Source: Gemmatales bacterium | GTDB taxonomy: Bacteria > Planctomycetota > Planctomycetia > Gemmatales > Gemmataceae | DNA: 60,656 nt | Assembly (NCBI GenBank): GCA_026004675.1 | Contig: BPJP01000015.1 | Location: 1-60,656, forward strand | Direction: 5' to 3' | Part shown: one piece after another, positions 50,681-58,994 of the stretch | Layout: each line of letters opens with the position of its first letter | Numbering within the stretch: the first letter of the stretch is position 1 | Made by a program: the position numbers and the translations under genes | Notes under the pieces: generated by a model | What the model saw: only the letters and a program-made list of their open reading frames with translations | Told to the model about the DNA's origin: nothing | Database searches by the model: none

Positions 50681-52159
50681 ATGCCCCTACGTGTGTATAA
50701 CACGCTCACCCGCCAGAAAGAGGAATTCCGAACCGTCCAGCCCGGCAAAGTCGGGATGTACGTCTGCGGCCCGACCGTCTATAAACCCAGCCATATCGGC
50801 CACATGGTAGGGCCCGTCATCTTCGATACCGTCAAACGTTTCCTCACCTATCTGGGCTATGAAGTCACTTTCGTCGTCAATATCACCGACGTCGATGACA
50901 AACTCATCGCCCGCGCCGGCGAGTTGAAGACAACCGTCAAAGAACTCGCAGAGAAAATGACCGAAGATTACCTGGCCTGCCTGAAAAAGCTCAACGTCAA
51001 CAGCATCGACATCATGCCGCGGGCAACCGAGCATATCCCCGACATGATCCACATGATCTCCCGCTTGATCGAAAAGGGCTATGCCTACGCGGCCGACGGC
51101 GACGTCTACTTCGACATTACCCGAGACGAAGACTACGGCAAGCTGTGCCACCGCGATCCCGAGCAACTCGAAGCCGGCGCCCGCATCGAAGTCAGCAGCA
51201 AAAAACGGAATCCCGGCGATTTCGCTCTCTGGAAAGCCGCCAAACCGGGAGAACCGCAATGGGACAGCCCCTGGGGGCCGGGACGGCCAGGCTGGCACAT
51301 CGAATGCTCCGCCATGAGCATGAAGTATCTCGGCCAAACATTCGACATTCATGGCGGCGGCCTCGACCTCCAGTTCCCTCACCACGAAAATGAACTCGCC
51401 CAATCCGAATCGTTCAGCGACGCGACCTTTGCCCGCTACTGGATGCACAACGGCTTGCTCAAAATGGGACAGAGCAAGATGGCCGGCTCGATCGGCAACG
51501 TCGTCAACGTCGCCGACGTCCTCGAACAGTATTCCCCCGAAACCGTCCGCTTTTTGCTTCTCAACACACACTACCGAAGCCCCATCGATTACAGCAACGA
51601 CAGGCTGAAAGAAACCCAAAAAGCGCTCGAAGCCTTCTATCGCTTCTTCGAGCGTTTCGAACGCATTACCGGCAAAAGCTTTTACCAACTCGAAGCGCCA
51701 ACCAAAAAAGGGCCGTTCGATCCCGGCGACGACCCCTTCCTCAAAGACGTCGCGCAACACCGGACCGCGTTCTTCGAGTGCATGGAAGACGACTTCAATA
51801 CGGCCGGCGCCATCGCTGCCCTTTACGAACTGCTCTCGACGCTCAATCGCTTTGCCGATCAGCAGAAATTGGAGACAGCAGAGAAAAAGCCGGCAGATTT
51901 GGAACGCTTCACCAAAGGAGTCATCGTCTTTCGCGAGTTGAGCAGGCTGTTGGGACTGTTTGAGAACCCGCCAACGAAGAGCAAAGGCGCCGGCGACGAA
52001 CTCGTCGGCGCCCTGATGCAACTCTTGATCGACTTGCGGGCCGAAGCACGCAAAGCGAAGAATTTCGCTCTGGCCGACCAGATTCGCAACCGCCTCGCCG
52101 AACTGAAGATCACGCTCGAAGACCGCCCTGGCGGTACGACCTGGCGGCTCGAGAACTGA
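50681..52159 (+). CDS. cysS: Cysteinyl-tRNA synthetase with atypical KMSKS loop
   Basis: CysS attaches cysteine to tRNA-Cys. The 492-residue product has YVCGPTVYKPSHIGHM with the HIGH motif (38-41) and zinc Cys29, the GWHIECSAMS and GGGLDLQFPHHENE segments, and a normal C-terminal anticodon-binding domain. The usual KMSKS loop reads KMAGS (266-270): the second lysine is Gly. The first Lys is kept. Two ATGs at 50678 and 50681; the second fits the GGGAGGA site better. It is the last gene of the ispF-cysS pair, convergent to the next gene 12 bases on. Confidence 0.95.
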   Translation: MPLRVYNTLTRQKEEFRTVQPGKVGMYVCGPTVYKPSHIGHMVGPVIFDTVKRFLTYLGYEVTFVVNITDVDDKLIARAGELKTTVKELAEKMTEDYLACLKKLNVNSIDIMPRATEHIPDMIHMISRLIEKGYAYAADGDVYFDITRDEDYGKLCHRDPEQLEAGARIEVSSKKRNPGDFALWKAAKPGEPQWDSPWGPGRPGWHIECSAMSMKYLGQTFDIHGGGLDLQFPHHENELAQSESFSDATFARYWMHNGLLKMGQSKMAGSIGNVVNVADVLEQYSPETVRFLLLNTHYRSPIDYSNDRLKETQKALEAFYRFFERFERITGKSFYQLEAPTKKGPFDPGDDPFLKDVAQHRTAFFECMEDDFNTAGAIAALYELLSTLNRFADQQKLETAEKKPADLERFTKGVIVFRELSRLLGLFENPPTKSKGAGDELVGALMQLLIDLRAEARKAKNFALADQIRNRLAELKITLEDRPGGTTWRLEN

Positions 52160-52171
52160 AGCCCAAGAGCG

Positions 52172-53386
52172 TCAGTCCTTCCAGTGTTCGACCTGGCCCG
52201 AACGCAAAGCGCGATTGGCAAGATGGGCCGCCGCGGCCGCTCGCACACCCGCTTCTACCGGTGCGTTGGGGGTTTTTCGGCTGCGCAGGCATTCCACCCA
52301 GTTCTGCAAGTGCAATAGCTCTCCGTCCGGCCTGGCATAGAAATCGCGACCGCGACGCCCTTCCCCAAGAATCATCTCTTCATATTTGTTCTTGTCGAAT
52401 TCAGGGTGGATTTCGTAACGGCCCCGGTCGGCATAAAGCGTTGCGTCACGACCCATGAATTCGATCATCGCCCCACGGTGAGCGTTGATGAACGTGCCTT
52501 CGAAATAGACTTGCAGCCCGCCAGGATAGGTGAGCAGGGTTTGTACCGTGTCGGGTGTTTCCCAAATCCCTTTGCTGATGAAATGCGTGCCGATCGAACG
52601 GGCCGATTCCGGATGATCGAGATCGAGGCACCAATGGGCAACGTCGATGAAGTGGACCATGAGGTCGGTAAAGATGCCGCCGCCGAAATCCCAGAACCAG
52701 CGCCAGTGGCGAAAACGGTAGGCGTCGAAAGGCTGCTTGGGCGCGTTGCCCAAAAACGCCTGCCAGTCGACGCTCTTGGGATCGATCTTTTCGGTTTTGC
52801 GACCTGGACGGTTGGAATTTCGGTTCCAGGTGAGGTGTACTTTGCAAACTTTGCCGATATAGCCCGATCGGATGCGTTCGGCCGCCTTCTGGAACTGCGG
52901 CATGCTCCGTTGTTGCGTCCCGACTTGCACGATTCGCTTCGCCTTCCGCTGCGCTTCGAGCACGATCCGCCCTTCTTCCAAAGAATGCGTCAACGGCTTT
53001 TCCACGTAGACGTCTTTGCCTGCCGCCAGCGCATCAACCGTCATCGGCACATGCCAGTGATCGGGACTGCCGATCAATACCGCATCGATGTCCTTGCGCT
53101 CGAGGAGCTTCTTGTAGTTTTTCTCGGCGATATGTTTTTTATCCGCCAGTTTCCGGGCCAGTTCGAGATGGTGGTCGTAAATATCGCAGACGGCGGCCAG
53201 GCGAACGTTGGGAATCTTGACCAGCGATTGCATGAGTCGTCGGCAACGCCCGCCCGTACCGATGCAAGCGACGTTGATCGTTTCGTTGGCTCCCAGAGCC
53301 TGGACAGACGGCGCGGCCAGCGAAGCCAAACCCGCTGCTGCCGATGTTTGCAGAAATCGCCGACGCGTGCAGGAACCAGCCATCAT
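52172..53386 (-). CDS. Tat-exported Gfo/Idh/MocA oxidoreductase
   Basis: The 404-residue protein has a twin-arginine signal (TRRRFLQTSAAAGLASLAAP) and a Rossmann domain (INVACIGTGGRCRRLMQSLV), the EKPLTHSLEEG motif, and the central DFGGGIFTDLMVHFIDVAHW segment (G-x-D-x-x-x-H-x-x-D). Tat export lets it fold with its cofactor before leaving the cytosol. Planctomycetes have many such exported oxidoreductases, thought to act on sugars. The substrate is unknown. It is convergent to cysS and divergent to eda. Confidence 0.93.
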   Translation of the reverse strand: MMAGSCTRRRFLQTSAAAGLASLAAPSVQALGANETINVACIGTGGRCRRLMQSLVKIPNVRLAAVCDIYDHHLELARKLADKKHIAEKNYKKLLERKDIDAVLIGSPDHWHVPMTVDALAAGKDVYVEKPLTHSLEEGRIVLEAQRKAKRIVQVGTQQRSMPQFQKAAERIRSGYIGKVCKVHLTWNRNSNRPGRKTEKIDPKSVDWQAFLGNAPKQPFDAYRFRHWRWFWDFGGGIFTDLMVHFIDVAHWCLDLDHPESARSIGTHFISKGIWETPDTVQTLLTYPGGLQVYFEGTFINAHRGAMIEFMGRDATLYADRGRYEIHPEFDKNKYEEMILGEGRRGRDFYARPDGELLHLQNWVECLRSRKTPNAPVEAGVRAAAAAHLANRALRSGQVEHWKD

Positions 53387-53596
53387 CTATCTCCTCGACA
53401 AATGCAAAAAGCCACGTTGGTGCAGAGAGCCATTCCATCCGACCGCTACAGTTTCCTTCGACATACCAGAATCCGAACAGGAAACAACCAAAATTTCGGC
53501 ATTCGACGCCGCTGCTCGACAACGGCGGCAGTTCTGGATCGACGCCGACCCTTCCTGGGAATAGGATGCGATGAAAAGTCGTAATGGAGGATTTCC

Positions 53597-54247
53597 ATGA
53601 GCCGGGAAAGTCAACTTGCGCGGGTTTTGAACTGCGGCATCGTGGCGGTCGTGCGTTCGCCTGACAGCCAACAACTGGTCGACGTCGCCCGGGCGCTTCT
53701 GGATGGCGGCGTCGACGTCGTCGAAATCACCATGTCGGTACCCGACGCTCTGGATGTCCTCAAGCAAGTTCGGCAAGCGCTGAAAGACAGGGTGTTGCTC
53801 GGCGCCGGGACGGTCCTCGACGTGGAAACGGCCCGGGCTGTTTTGCTGGCCGGCGCCGAATTCATCGTCGCACCCACTTTGAATCTGGACGTGATCCGAT
53901 TGTGTCGTCGTTACGGGAAGCTGGTCATGCCAGGCGCCATGACACCAACGGAAATCCTGACGGCGTGGGAAGCCGGCGCGGATATCGTGAAGGTCTTTCC
54001 GGCAGATGTGGTGGGGCCGGGATTCTTTAAGGCGGTCCGAGCACCGTTGCCCCAGGTGCGGCTCATGCCGACAGGCGGAGTGGACCTCAACACGGCTCGT
54101 GACTTTCTTCGAGCCGGCGCCTGTTGCCTGGGCGTGGGAAGCCAGCTCGTCGAGCCGAAAGCCGTCGCCGACCGGAACTTCGAGCGCATCCGCCAACTGG
54201 CCCAGCAGTACAGCGCCATCGTCAAGGAGTTTCAAGCGCACGGGTAA
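53597..54247 (+). CDS. eda: 2-dehydro-3-deoxyphosphogluconate/4-hydroxy-2-oxoglutarate aldolase
   Basis: This class I aldolase cleaves KDPG (Entner-Doudoroff) or KHG to pyruvate plus a C3 or C2 aldehyde. The 216-residue product has Glu43 in VVEITMSVPD, the GAGTVLD block, the Schiff-base Lys132 in IVKVFPADVVG, and GGVDLNTARDFLRAGACCLG. The ATG follows GGAGG. It is divergent to the exported oxidoreductase and followed by the repeat locus, and has no nearby edd gene. Confidence 0.96.
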   Translation: MSRESQLARVLNCGIVAVVRSPDSQQLVDVARALLDGGVDVVEITMSVPDALDVLKQVRQALKDRVLLGAGTVLDVETARAVLLAGAEFIVAPTLNLDVIRLCRRYGKLVMPGAMTPTEILTAWEAGADIVKVFPADVVGPGFFKAVRAPLPQVRLMPTGGVDLNTARDFLRAGACCLGVGSQLVEPKAVADRNFERIRQLAQQYSAIVKEFQAHG

Positions 54248-54411
54248 AGGCGAAATCCGAAAGCGATCTGAAAACCCAGCCAGATGCGACGCGAAGGGTG
54301 GCAATGGCATTGGAATAACAGTCGAAGTGCGCCTTCGGACATCGTGGCACCCGCGTGGGCGCGGTGGGGATCAGCGAGAAAATCCTTAGCTATCTTGTGC
54401 AGCTTATCTCC

Positions 54412-54535
54412 ACCGTCAACTGACGGTGTTTTCAGCGAACGTCGTAGCGTCAGCGCAACGAGCGAACCGTCAACTAACGGTGATATCGGTGAGCGTCTCG
54501 ATGTCACCGCGACGAGCGAACCGTCAACTAACGGT
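54412..54535. repeat. Three 16-bp palindromic repeats in a 54-bp tandem array (locus 2)
   Basis: Copies at 54412-54427 (ACCGTCAACTGACGGT), 54466-54481 and 54520-54535 (both ACCGTCAACTAACGGT) start exactly 54 bases apart, with related intervening sequence (TTTTCAGCGAACGTCGTAGC, then GATATCGGTGAGCGTCTCGA). The unit is therefore 54 bases. The interval 54248-54667 has no convincing gene: two open frames across it (54284-54574 plus, 54232-54690 minus) translate the repeats. The locus lies directly upstream of the restriction-modification pair. Confidence 0.9.
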
Positions 54536-54667
54536 GTTTTCAACGAGCGTCGTAGCGGATCAACCGCGTTATGATCGAAGCCGACATTGACTTGATCGAC
54601 AGCATTTGTACAATGCGTTAGGTGACACGTGTTTAGTAACCATCGGGTATCGTGATTGGCAGGCGAT

Positions 54668-55534
54668 ATGGCCGCAGAACAAACTCGCACGCCATCTGCT
54701 GAAGAAGAATTTCAGATTTTGGTCGGCGACTGCCGGGAAATGTTGAAAACCATTCGGTCTGAGACTGTGCAGTGTTGCGTGACTTCACCGCCCTATTGGG
54801 GATTGCGCGATTACCAACATGAGTCGCAGATCGGCGCGGAAGCTTCCCCACAGGAATACGTTGACAATCTGGTGGCCGTATTTCGGGAAGTCGGTCGTGT
54901 TCTGCGCGGGGATGGCACACTCTGGCTGAATGTCGGCGACGGATATGCAAGAAATGGAGGAACGGGCGTCTGCGGCCCGAATGCGAAAGTTGGAAACACA
55001 AAAAAACTTATCCAAAAACGGAATTGCAAGGTTCCCGATTGCTGGGGTCTCAAGGACAGAGATTTGTTAGGAATGCCGTGGCGTGTTGCGTTCGCTTTGC
55101 AATCGGATGGATGGATTCTGCGGTCTCATATTACGTGGATCAAGAAAACTCCCATGCCGGAGAGTGTTCGAAATCGACCAACCAACGCCACTGAGTCGCT
55201 TTTTCTGTTCGCGAAGGAACCGAGATACTATTACGATAACACTGCCATTCGCGAAAAGTCCGGTGCCAATCTGCGAAATTATTGGATCATAGGTGCGGAT
55301 AGCCAAAATACAAACCATCCGGCAGTTTTCCCGCGCGAGCTGGCGCGACGTTGCATTTTGCTGACGAGTCGGCCCGATGACTGGGTACTCGATCCTTTTT
55401 CCGGTTCCGGGACGACCGGGATCGCGGCGCGTGAATTGGGAAGGAAGGCTTTGCTGATCGAAATCAACGAGCAATATGCGGAAGAATCGCAAGTTCGAAT
55501 ACGTCGATTCGCACAAAAGCTGCTTTGGGACTGA
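54668..55534 (+). CDS. Type II DNA methyltransferase, beta-class amino-MTase
   Basis: The 288-residue enzyme has catalytic motif IV SPPYWGLRDY near the N-terminus and the SAM-binding motif I DPFSGSGTTGIAARE near the C-terminus, the beta-class order. SPPY is typical of exocyclic amino methylation (N4-cytosine or N6-adenine). No C5-cytosine Pro-Cys motif exists. It protects host DNA from its partner nuclease, whose gene starts 8 bases after its stop. The ATG at 54668 is preferred to an upstream TTG at 54656. Confidence 0.93.
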   Translation: MAAEQTRTPSAEEEFQILVGDCREMLKTIRSETVQCCVTSPPYWGLRDYQHESQIGAEASPQEYVDNLVAVFREVGRVLRGDGTLWLNVGDGYARNGGTGVCGPNAKVGNTKKLIQKRNCKVPDCWGLKDRDLLGMPWRVAFALQSDGWILRSHITWIKKTPMPESVRNRPTNATESLFLFAKEPRYYYDNTAIREKSGANLRNYWIIGADSQNTNHPAVFPRELARRCILLTSRPDDWVLDPFSGSGTTGIAARELGRKALLIEINEQYAEESQVRIRRFAQKLLWD

Positions 55535-55541
55535 TTTCGGC

Positions 55542-56417
55542 ATGACTCGCCTGGCGTCGCTACGCGAAGAATATCACAAAAAAATCGGCGAACAGATTGT
55601 CCGCAGAACTGGCAAAAGCCGAGAGACCTTCCCGAACTTCGCCGACGGCAGCAGCCGCTCGAGTATTGAGATTGCAAAAAGTATTTCCGAACGACTCGGC
55701 TTTTCGCCCAAGGAAGAGCCAATTGTGGGCCAGACGGCGGGCAACCTTTTCGAGAAGTTAACGGCGGAATTCATCGAGAATTGTTTCCAGGCATTGCAAC
55801 ATCTTCGGCCAGGGAGTTGGCAATTCTTGACGGCGCAGACCTCCATTTCAAACTTCGTCCAATACCGCCATCTGGACACTCTCGTTTCCTTGGTCAAAGC
55901 CGACCCGACCTTGGCTTCGGTGCTGGGCCACGGATACATCATTACCCCCGACATCGTCGTTTGCAGAAAACCGATTTCGGACGCCGAGATCAATCGTGAC
56001 ACCGAATTTGTCCGCGGAACTCAAGATGAATGCGCTCGTTTGACTCCTCTTCGACAGGTAAACCACCCGGGCGGCGCATCGATCTGTTTTCTTCATGCCA
56101 GCATTTCCTGCAAGTGGACCATCCGAAGTGATCGCTCGCAAAACACGCGAACCGAAGCATTGAACTTGATCCGTAACCGCAAGGGACATTGTCCCCATAT
56201 AGTTGCCGTGACAGCAGAACCGTTGCCGATGAGGATTGCATCACTGGCTTTGGGAACCGGCGATCTCGATTGCGTCTATCATTTCGCCTTGCCCGAATTG
56301 AAAACTGCTTGCAAAGAGATTCAGCACGGGGAAGATCAGTTGGAAATGCTCGAAACGATGATTAAAGGGAATCGACTTCGTGACATTAGCGATCTTCCAT
56401 TCGACCTCGTTACTTGA
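55542..56417 (+). CDS. Type II restriction endonuclease, NgoMIV family
   Basis: The 291-residue protein matches NgoMIV in length and in several blocks: HASISCKWTIRSD, then QNTRTEALNLIRNRKG and the PHIVAVTAEPLP, IASLALGTGDLDCVYHFALP and DISDLPFDL segments. Catalytic residues appear intact: Glu71, Asp137 (TPDIVV), Lys191 in SISCK and Glu205. NgoMIV cuts GCCGGC after the first G; the same site is predicted here, from family knowledge. ATG 55542 aligns with the family start, better than 55476. The family's known methylase is C5-type, unlike the partner here. Confidence 0.93.
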   Translation: MTRLASLREEYHKKIGEQIVRRTGKSRETFPNFADGSSRSSIEIAKSISERLGFSPKEEPIVGQTAGNLFEKLTAEFIENCFQALQHLRPGSWQFLTAQTSISNFVQYRHLDTLVSLVKADPTLASVLGHGYIITPDIVVCRKPISDAEINRDTEFVRGTQDECARLTPLRQVNHPGGASICFLHASISCKWTIRSDRSQNTRTEALNLIRNRKGHCPHIVAVTAEPLPMRIASLALGTGDLDCVYHFALPELKTACKEIQHGEDQLEMLETMIKGNRLRDISDLPFDLVT

Positions 56418-56523
56418 ACTTCGTCCCCCTGTCGTGGATTCCGCCGATCAGGCTAATTCGATTTTGCCGCCGCGAACCAGCGGATGCCAGGCACAGACTT
56501 AGCGTTTTAGCGCAGACTAAGCG

Positions 56524-56591
56524 ACCGTCAACTAACGGTGGTTTCCGTGAGAGTAGTATGGTTCGTGTGAGAGCGACCGTCAGCAAACGGC
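56524..56591. repeat. Two 16-bp palindromic repeats, 52 bases apart (locus 3)
   Basis: Copies at 56524-56539 (ACCGTCAACTAACGGT, identical to two at locus 2) and 56576-56591 (ACCGTCAGCAAACGGC, diverged). They lie between the restriction endonuclease gene and the tRNA gene, so the R-M pair has repeat clusters on both sides. No gene is seen in 56418-56614. Confidence 0.85.
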
Positions 56592-56614
56592 GTTAACGGG
56601 CACCTGCGGCAGAG

Positions 56615-56688
56615 CACGCCCGGCAGGACTCGAACCTGCAACCTACGGTTCCGAAGACCGTTGCTCTGTCCAGTTGAGCTACGGGCGC
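56615..56688 (-). tRNA. tRNA-Arg (anticodon UCG)
   Basis: On the minus strand 74 bases fold as a tRNA: acceptor GCGCCCG/CGGGCGT (first pair G-U), D-stem GCTC/GAGC, anticodon stem ACGGT/ACCGT with loop CTTCGGA (anticodon TCG, reading CGA codons for arginine), T-stem GCAGG/CCTGC with loop TTCGAAC. The CCA end is not encoded. It is next to the R-M island; tRNA genes are common integration sites, but no duplicated tRNA end was found. Confidence 0.93.
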
Positions 56689-56855
56689 TTGGCTCCGCTT
56701 TGAGAGCATGCTGCCATTCTAGCAATTTCTCAGCCATTGTACATCATTGTCGTTCTTGCGACACTCAGCGGGAGAGACCGGTCGATCGGCGGTTTTCAAT
56801 ATCGAAGAATGGCGAATCGAGCGTCCGATTTTGCGATCCCGGCTGTGCTGATCCA

Positions 56856-57473
56856 TCAGCGACGTTGCCATTGAGAAAGCAACCGGGCGACGTACTTGGC
56901 GAGAATATCCGTTTCGACGTTGACAGAGTCGCCGACTGTTTTGAATCCAAGCGTCGTCACGGACAGTGTGTGCGGGATCAAAGCGACGCTAAATCGTTCG
57001 CGCTCGACATCAACGAGAGTCAGGCTGACGCCGTCGACGGCGACGGACCCTTTGGCCACCATCTGGCTTGTGAGTTCCGAGGGACATTGAAACCAGACGA
57101 GTTCCCAGCGCTGTTCCGGGGAATCGGTTTGATACGGGATGCGATCGGCAATGCGGGCAATGCCGTCAACGTGCCCCTGCACAAAATGTCCGCCGAGGCG
57201 ATCGGCAACGCGTAAGGGGCGTTCGAGATTGACGCGGTCCCCAGCGCGAAGCTGGCCTAAGTTGGTGCAGCGGAGTGTTTCCGGCCCAATCTGGAAATGA
57301 AGAGAAGGGGGATCGCATTTCACGACTGTAAGACAGACGCCATTGACAGCGACACTTTCGCCGATTCTTGGGCAGTCGGTCAAGCCGGAGCCGTCAAGGA
57401 TGAGTCGTCGTCCAGCCCCTTCGTCATGGAGATGTTGAATGGTACCAAGTGTTTCGACGATGCCGGTAAACAT
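56856..57473 (-). CDS. ribE: Riboflavin synthase
   Basis: RibE dismutates two 6,7-dimethyl-8-ribityllumazine molecules to riboflavin. The 205-residue product is two lumazine-binding repeats: MFTGIVETLGTI with SVAVNGVCLTVV and GHFVQGHVDGI with GSVAVDGVSLTLV, standard length. It is 34 bases after pssA on the same strand. No FMN riboswitch was recognised upstream, where pssA begins. Confidence 0.96.
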   Translation of the reverse strand: MFTGIVETLGTIQHLHDEGAGRRLILDGSGLTDCPRIGESVAVNGVCLTVVKCDPPSLHFQIGPETLRCTNLGQLRAGDRVNLERPLRVADRLGGHFVQGHVDGIARIADRIPYQTDSPEQRWELVWFQCPSELTSQMVAKGSVAVDGVSLTLVDVERERFSVALIPHTLSVTTLGFKTVGDSVNVETDILAKYVARLLSQWQRR

Positions 57474-57507
57474 GAAGCAAGCGAGCCGATGGTGCGGGCT
57501 TCAGGTT

Positions 57508-58329
57508 TTACTTGCTGAGTTTCTCGATGCCTGCTGGAGTTGGCACGGCTCGGGGTTTCAGCGACCGCAAGATGGCATAGCGGACGGGGATGCCAATGGC
57601 ATAGAGCCAGAAGCCAACGATCAGCGCCAGTTCGCGTGTGGTTACAATCAAGAAAACCAAGAGAACCAGTTGGATCAAGTGTTGGAAATGGCGCCGGCGA
57701 TACAGCACCGGGTCCAGAAACTTTTTCGAAAAATGCGGATAGGGGACTTGCGAGACCATCAGCAGGGCGACAGCGAGAGCACCGAGCGTGGCCCATGCCT
57801 CGATGATGTTCAAGACGTAAGACGAGTCGAGCGAGGACCAGCTGATGAGGGTGCCACGAAAGATAGCGAGAGAAGCGATGCAACCGGCAGCCGCGGGGGA
57901 GGGAAGGCCGCGAAAACGCTTGTGGGCTGAAGGGTCAGGGGAGTTCTCGACGTTGAAGCGAGCCAGGCGCAACAGGGTACACACCAAATAAAGAGCGGCG
58001 ATCCCGGCCAGAAACTGATGCAGAAAAGCACGTGGTTCCCAACCCGGGCCCATCTTCAACAGGATAAACGCTGGAGCAAGCCCGAAACTGACGGCATCGC
58101 ACAAGCTGTCCAATTCTCCGCCAAATTTGCTCGCTGTTCTCGACAGTCGGGCGACGTAGCCATCGAAGACGTCGAACAGCATGGCCGCCACGATCAACCA
58201 GCCGCTGACGGCGAAATAATATTCCGTCGCCTGGGTAAAATTGATTCGGCTGGCATAGGCGATGGCGGCGAAACCACAGACCGCATTCGCGAGCGTCAGC
58301 AGAGTCGGGATAATGGCGATTTTTTTCAC
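57508..58329 (-). CDS. pssA: CDP-diacylglycerol-serine O-phosphatidyltransferase
   Basis: PssA makes phosphatidylserine, the precursor of phosphatidylethanolamine. The 273-residue, polytopic protein has the CDP-alcohol phosphotransferase motif: DGYVAR then SKFGGELDSLCD, giving Asp56, Gly57, Ala60, Arg61, Gly70, Asp74 and Asp78. Several hydrophobic helices follow. The start codon is GTG at 58329. It is transcribed with ribE. No phosphatidylserine decarboxylase is in the window. Confidence 0.93.
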   Translation of the reverse strand: MKKIAIIPTLLTLANAVCGFAAIAYASRINFTQATEYYFAVSGWLIVAAMLFDVFDGYVARLSRTASKFGGELDSLCDAVSFGLAPAFILLKMGPGWEPRAFLHQFLAGIAALYLVCTLLRLARFNVENSPDPSAHKRFRGLPSPAAAGCIASLAIFRGTLISWSSLDSSYVLNIIEAWATLGALAVALLMVSQVPYPHFSKKFLDPVLYRRRHFQHLIQLVLLVFLIVTTRELALIVGFWLYAIGIPVRYAILRSLKPRAVPTPAGIEKLSK

Positions 58330-58493
58330 GGTTCGAAGTCCCTGTCGCGGTACGGTTTCTTGCCAATGATCATACCTTAAGCCGCTAACGTCACCTAATA
58401 AATTGTATGCGCTGCGACAAAAAGAGCGGGGACCGTTTTTTTTGCTGATCCGCTTTTTTTGCGACAGTCGCCAAGGACGTGAGAACGTGACCG

Positions 58494-58521
58494 TTGACAG
58501 CGTTTGAAACTTCTATATTTT
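58494..58521 (+). promoter_or_regulatory. Sigma-70-type promoter for the 58558 gene
   Basis: A perfect TTGACA (58494-58499) and TATTTT (58516-58521) are 16 bases apart, 37 bases before the GTG start. The remaining interval 58330-58557 has no gene. Confidence 0.6.
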
Positions 58522-58557
58522 GGCCCATACCGACCTTGAAATGAAAGGGCTTTTGCC

Positions 58558-58962
58558 GTGACCTGGGGCGACGTTCTCAATTTCATCGGCGATCAGCTCG
58601 CTGCCTGGTTCTCAGCTGTTTCGCCTTACCTAGGCGAACTCCTCGTGCTTGGCGCCTGGATCGCATGGTGGCTATGGGGAGTCAACTGGAACAGGGCGTG
58701 GGGGATCTTGCAAAACGGCGGCTGGGTGCCGGTTGTATTGCTTTTAGTGATCGCAGCGGCGGCATGGTCGCAAATGGCGCCGGCTGAGTGCACCTGTCTA
58801 GGCTTTATGACCATTCCCAATTTCTGGTGGCAGTTGTGTAGCGTTGCGCTATTGTTTTTCCTGGCGCTGTGTTGTGGCTGGTTGCAAGCTTATTTCGGCT
58901 GGACGCCCGAGGAAGTTGAGCTGAATCCGCCGGCGGCTGGCGCCGCCCACGCTCACCATTAA
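58558..58962 (+). CDS. Small membrane protein of unknown function
   Basis: The 134-residue product has three hydrophobic segments (LLVLGAWIAWWLWGVNW, GWVPVVLLLVIAAAAWSQM, LCSVALLFFLALCCGWLQAY), two CxC-type cysteines (AECTCLG) and a His-rich tail (AHAHH) that could bind metal. I recognise no family. Start GTG follows AAAGGG and a good promoter. It stands alone between divergent pssA and the next pseudogene. Confidence 0.65.
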   Translation: MTWGDVLNFIGDQLAAWFSAVSPYLGELLVLGAWIAWWLWGVNWNRAWGILQNGGWVPVVLLLVIAAAAWSQMAPAECTCLGFMTIPNFWWQLCSVALLFFLALCCGWLQAYFGWTPEEVELNPPAAGAAHAHH

Positions 58963-58994
58963 GGGCTTGACACGCTCTGAGCCTGCGGTTTGCA

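Noticed and set aside
54232..54690. A protein-coding gene with 18-residue repeats across the 54-bp array (both strands open)
   Set aside because: Open frames on both strands simply follow the 54-base period; there is no good start or ribosome site and the same repeat occurs in intergenic places elsewhere.
56856..57520. FMN riboswitch ahead of ribE
   Set aside because: There are only 34 bases between pssA and ribE and no RFN-like conserved core is visible.
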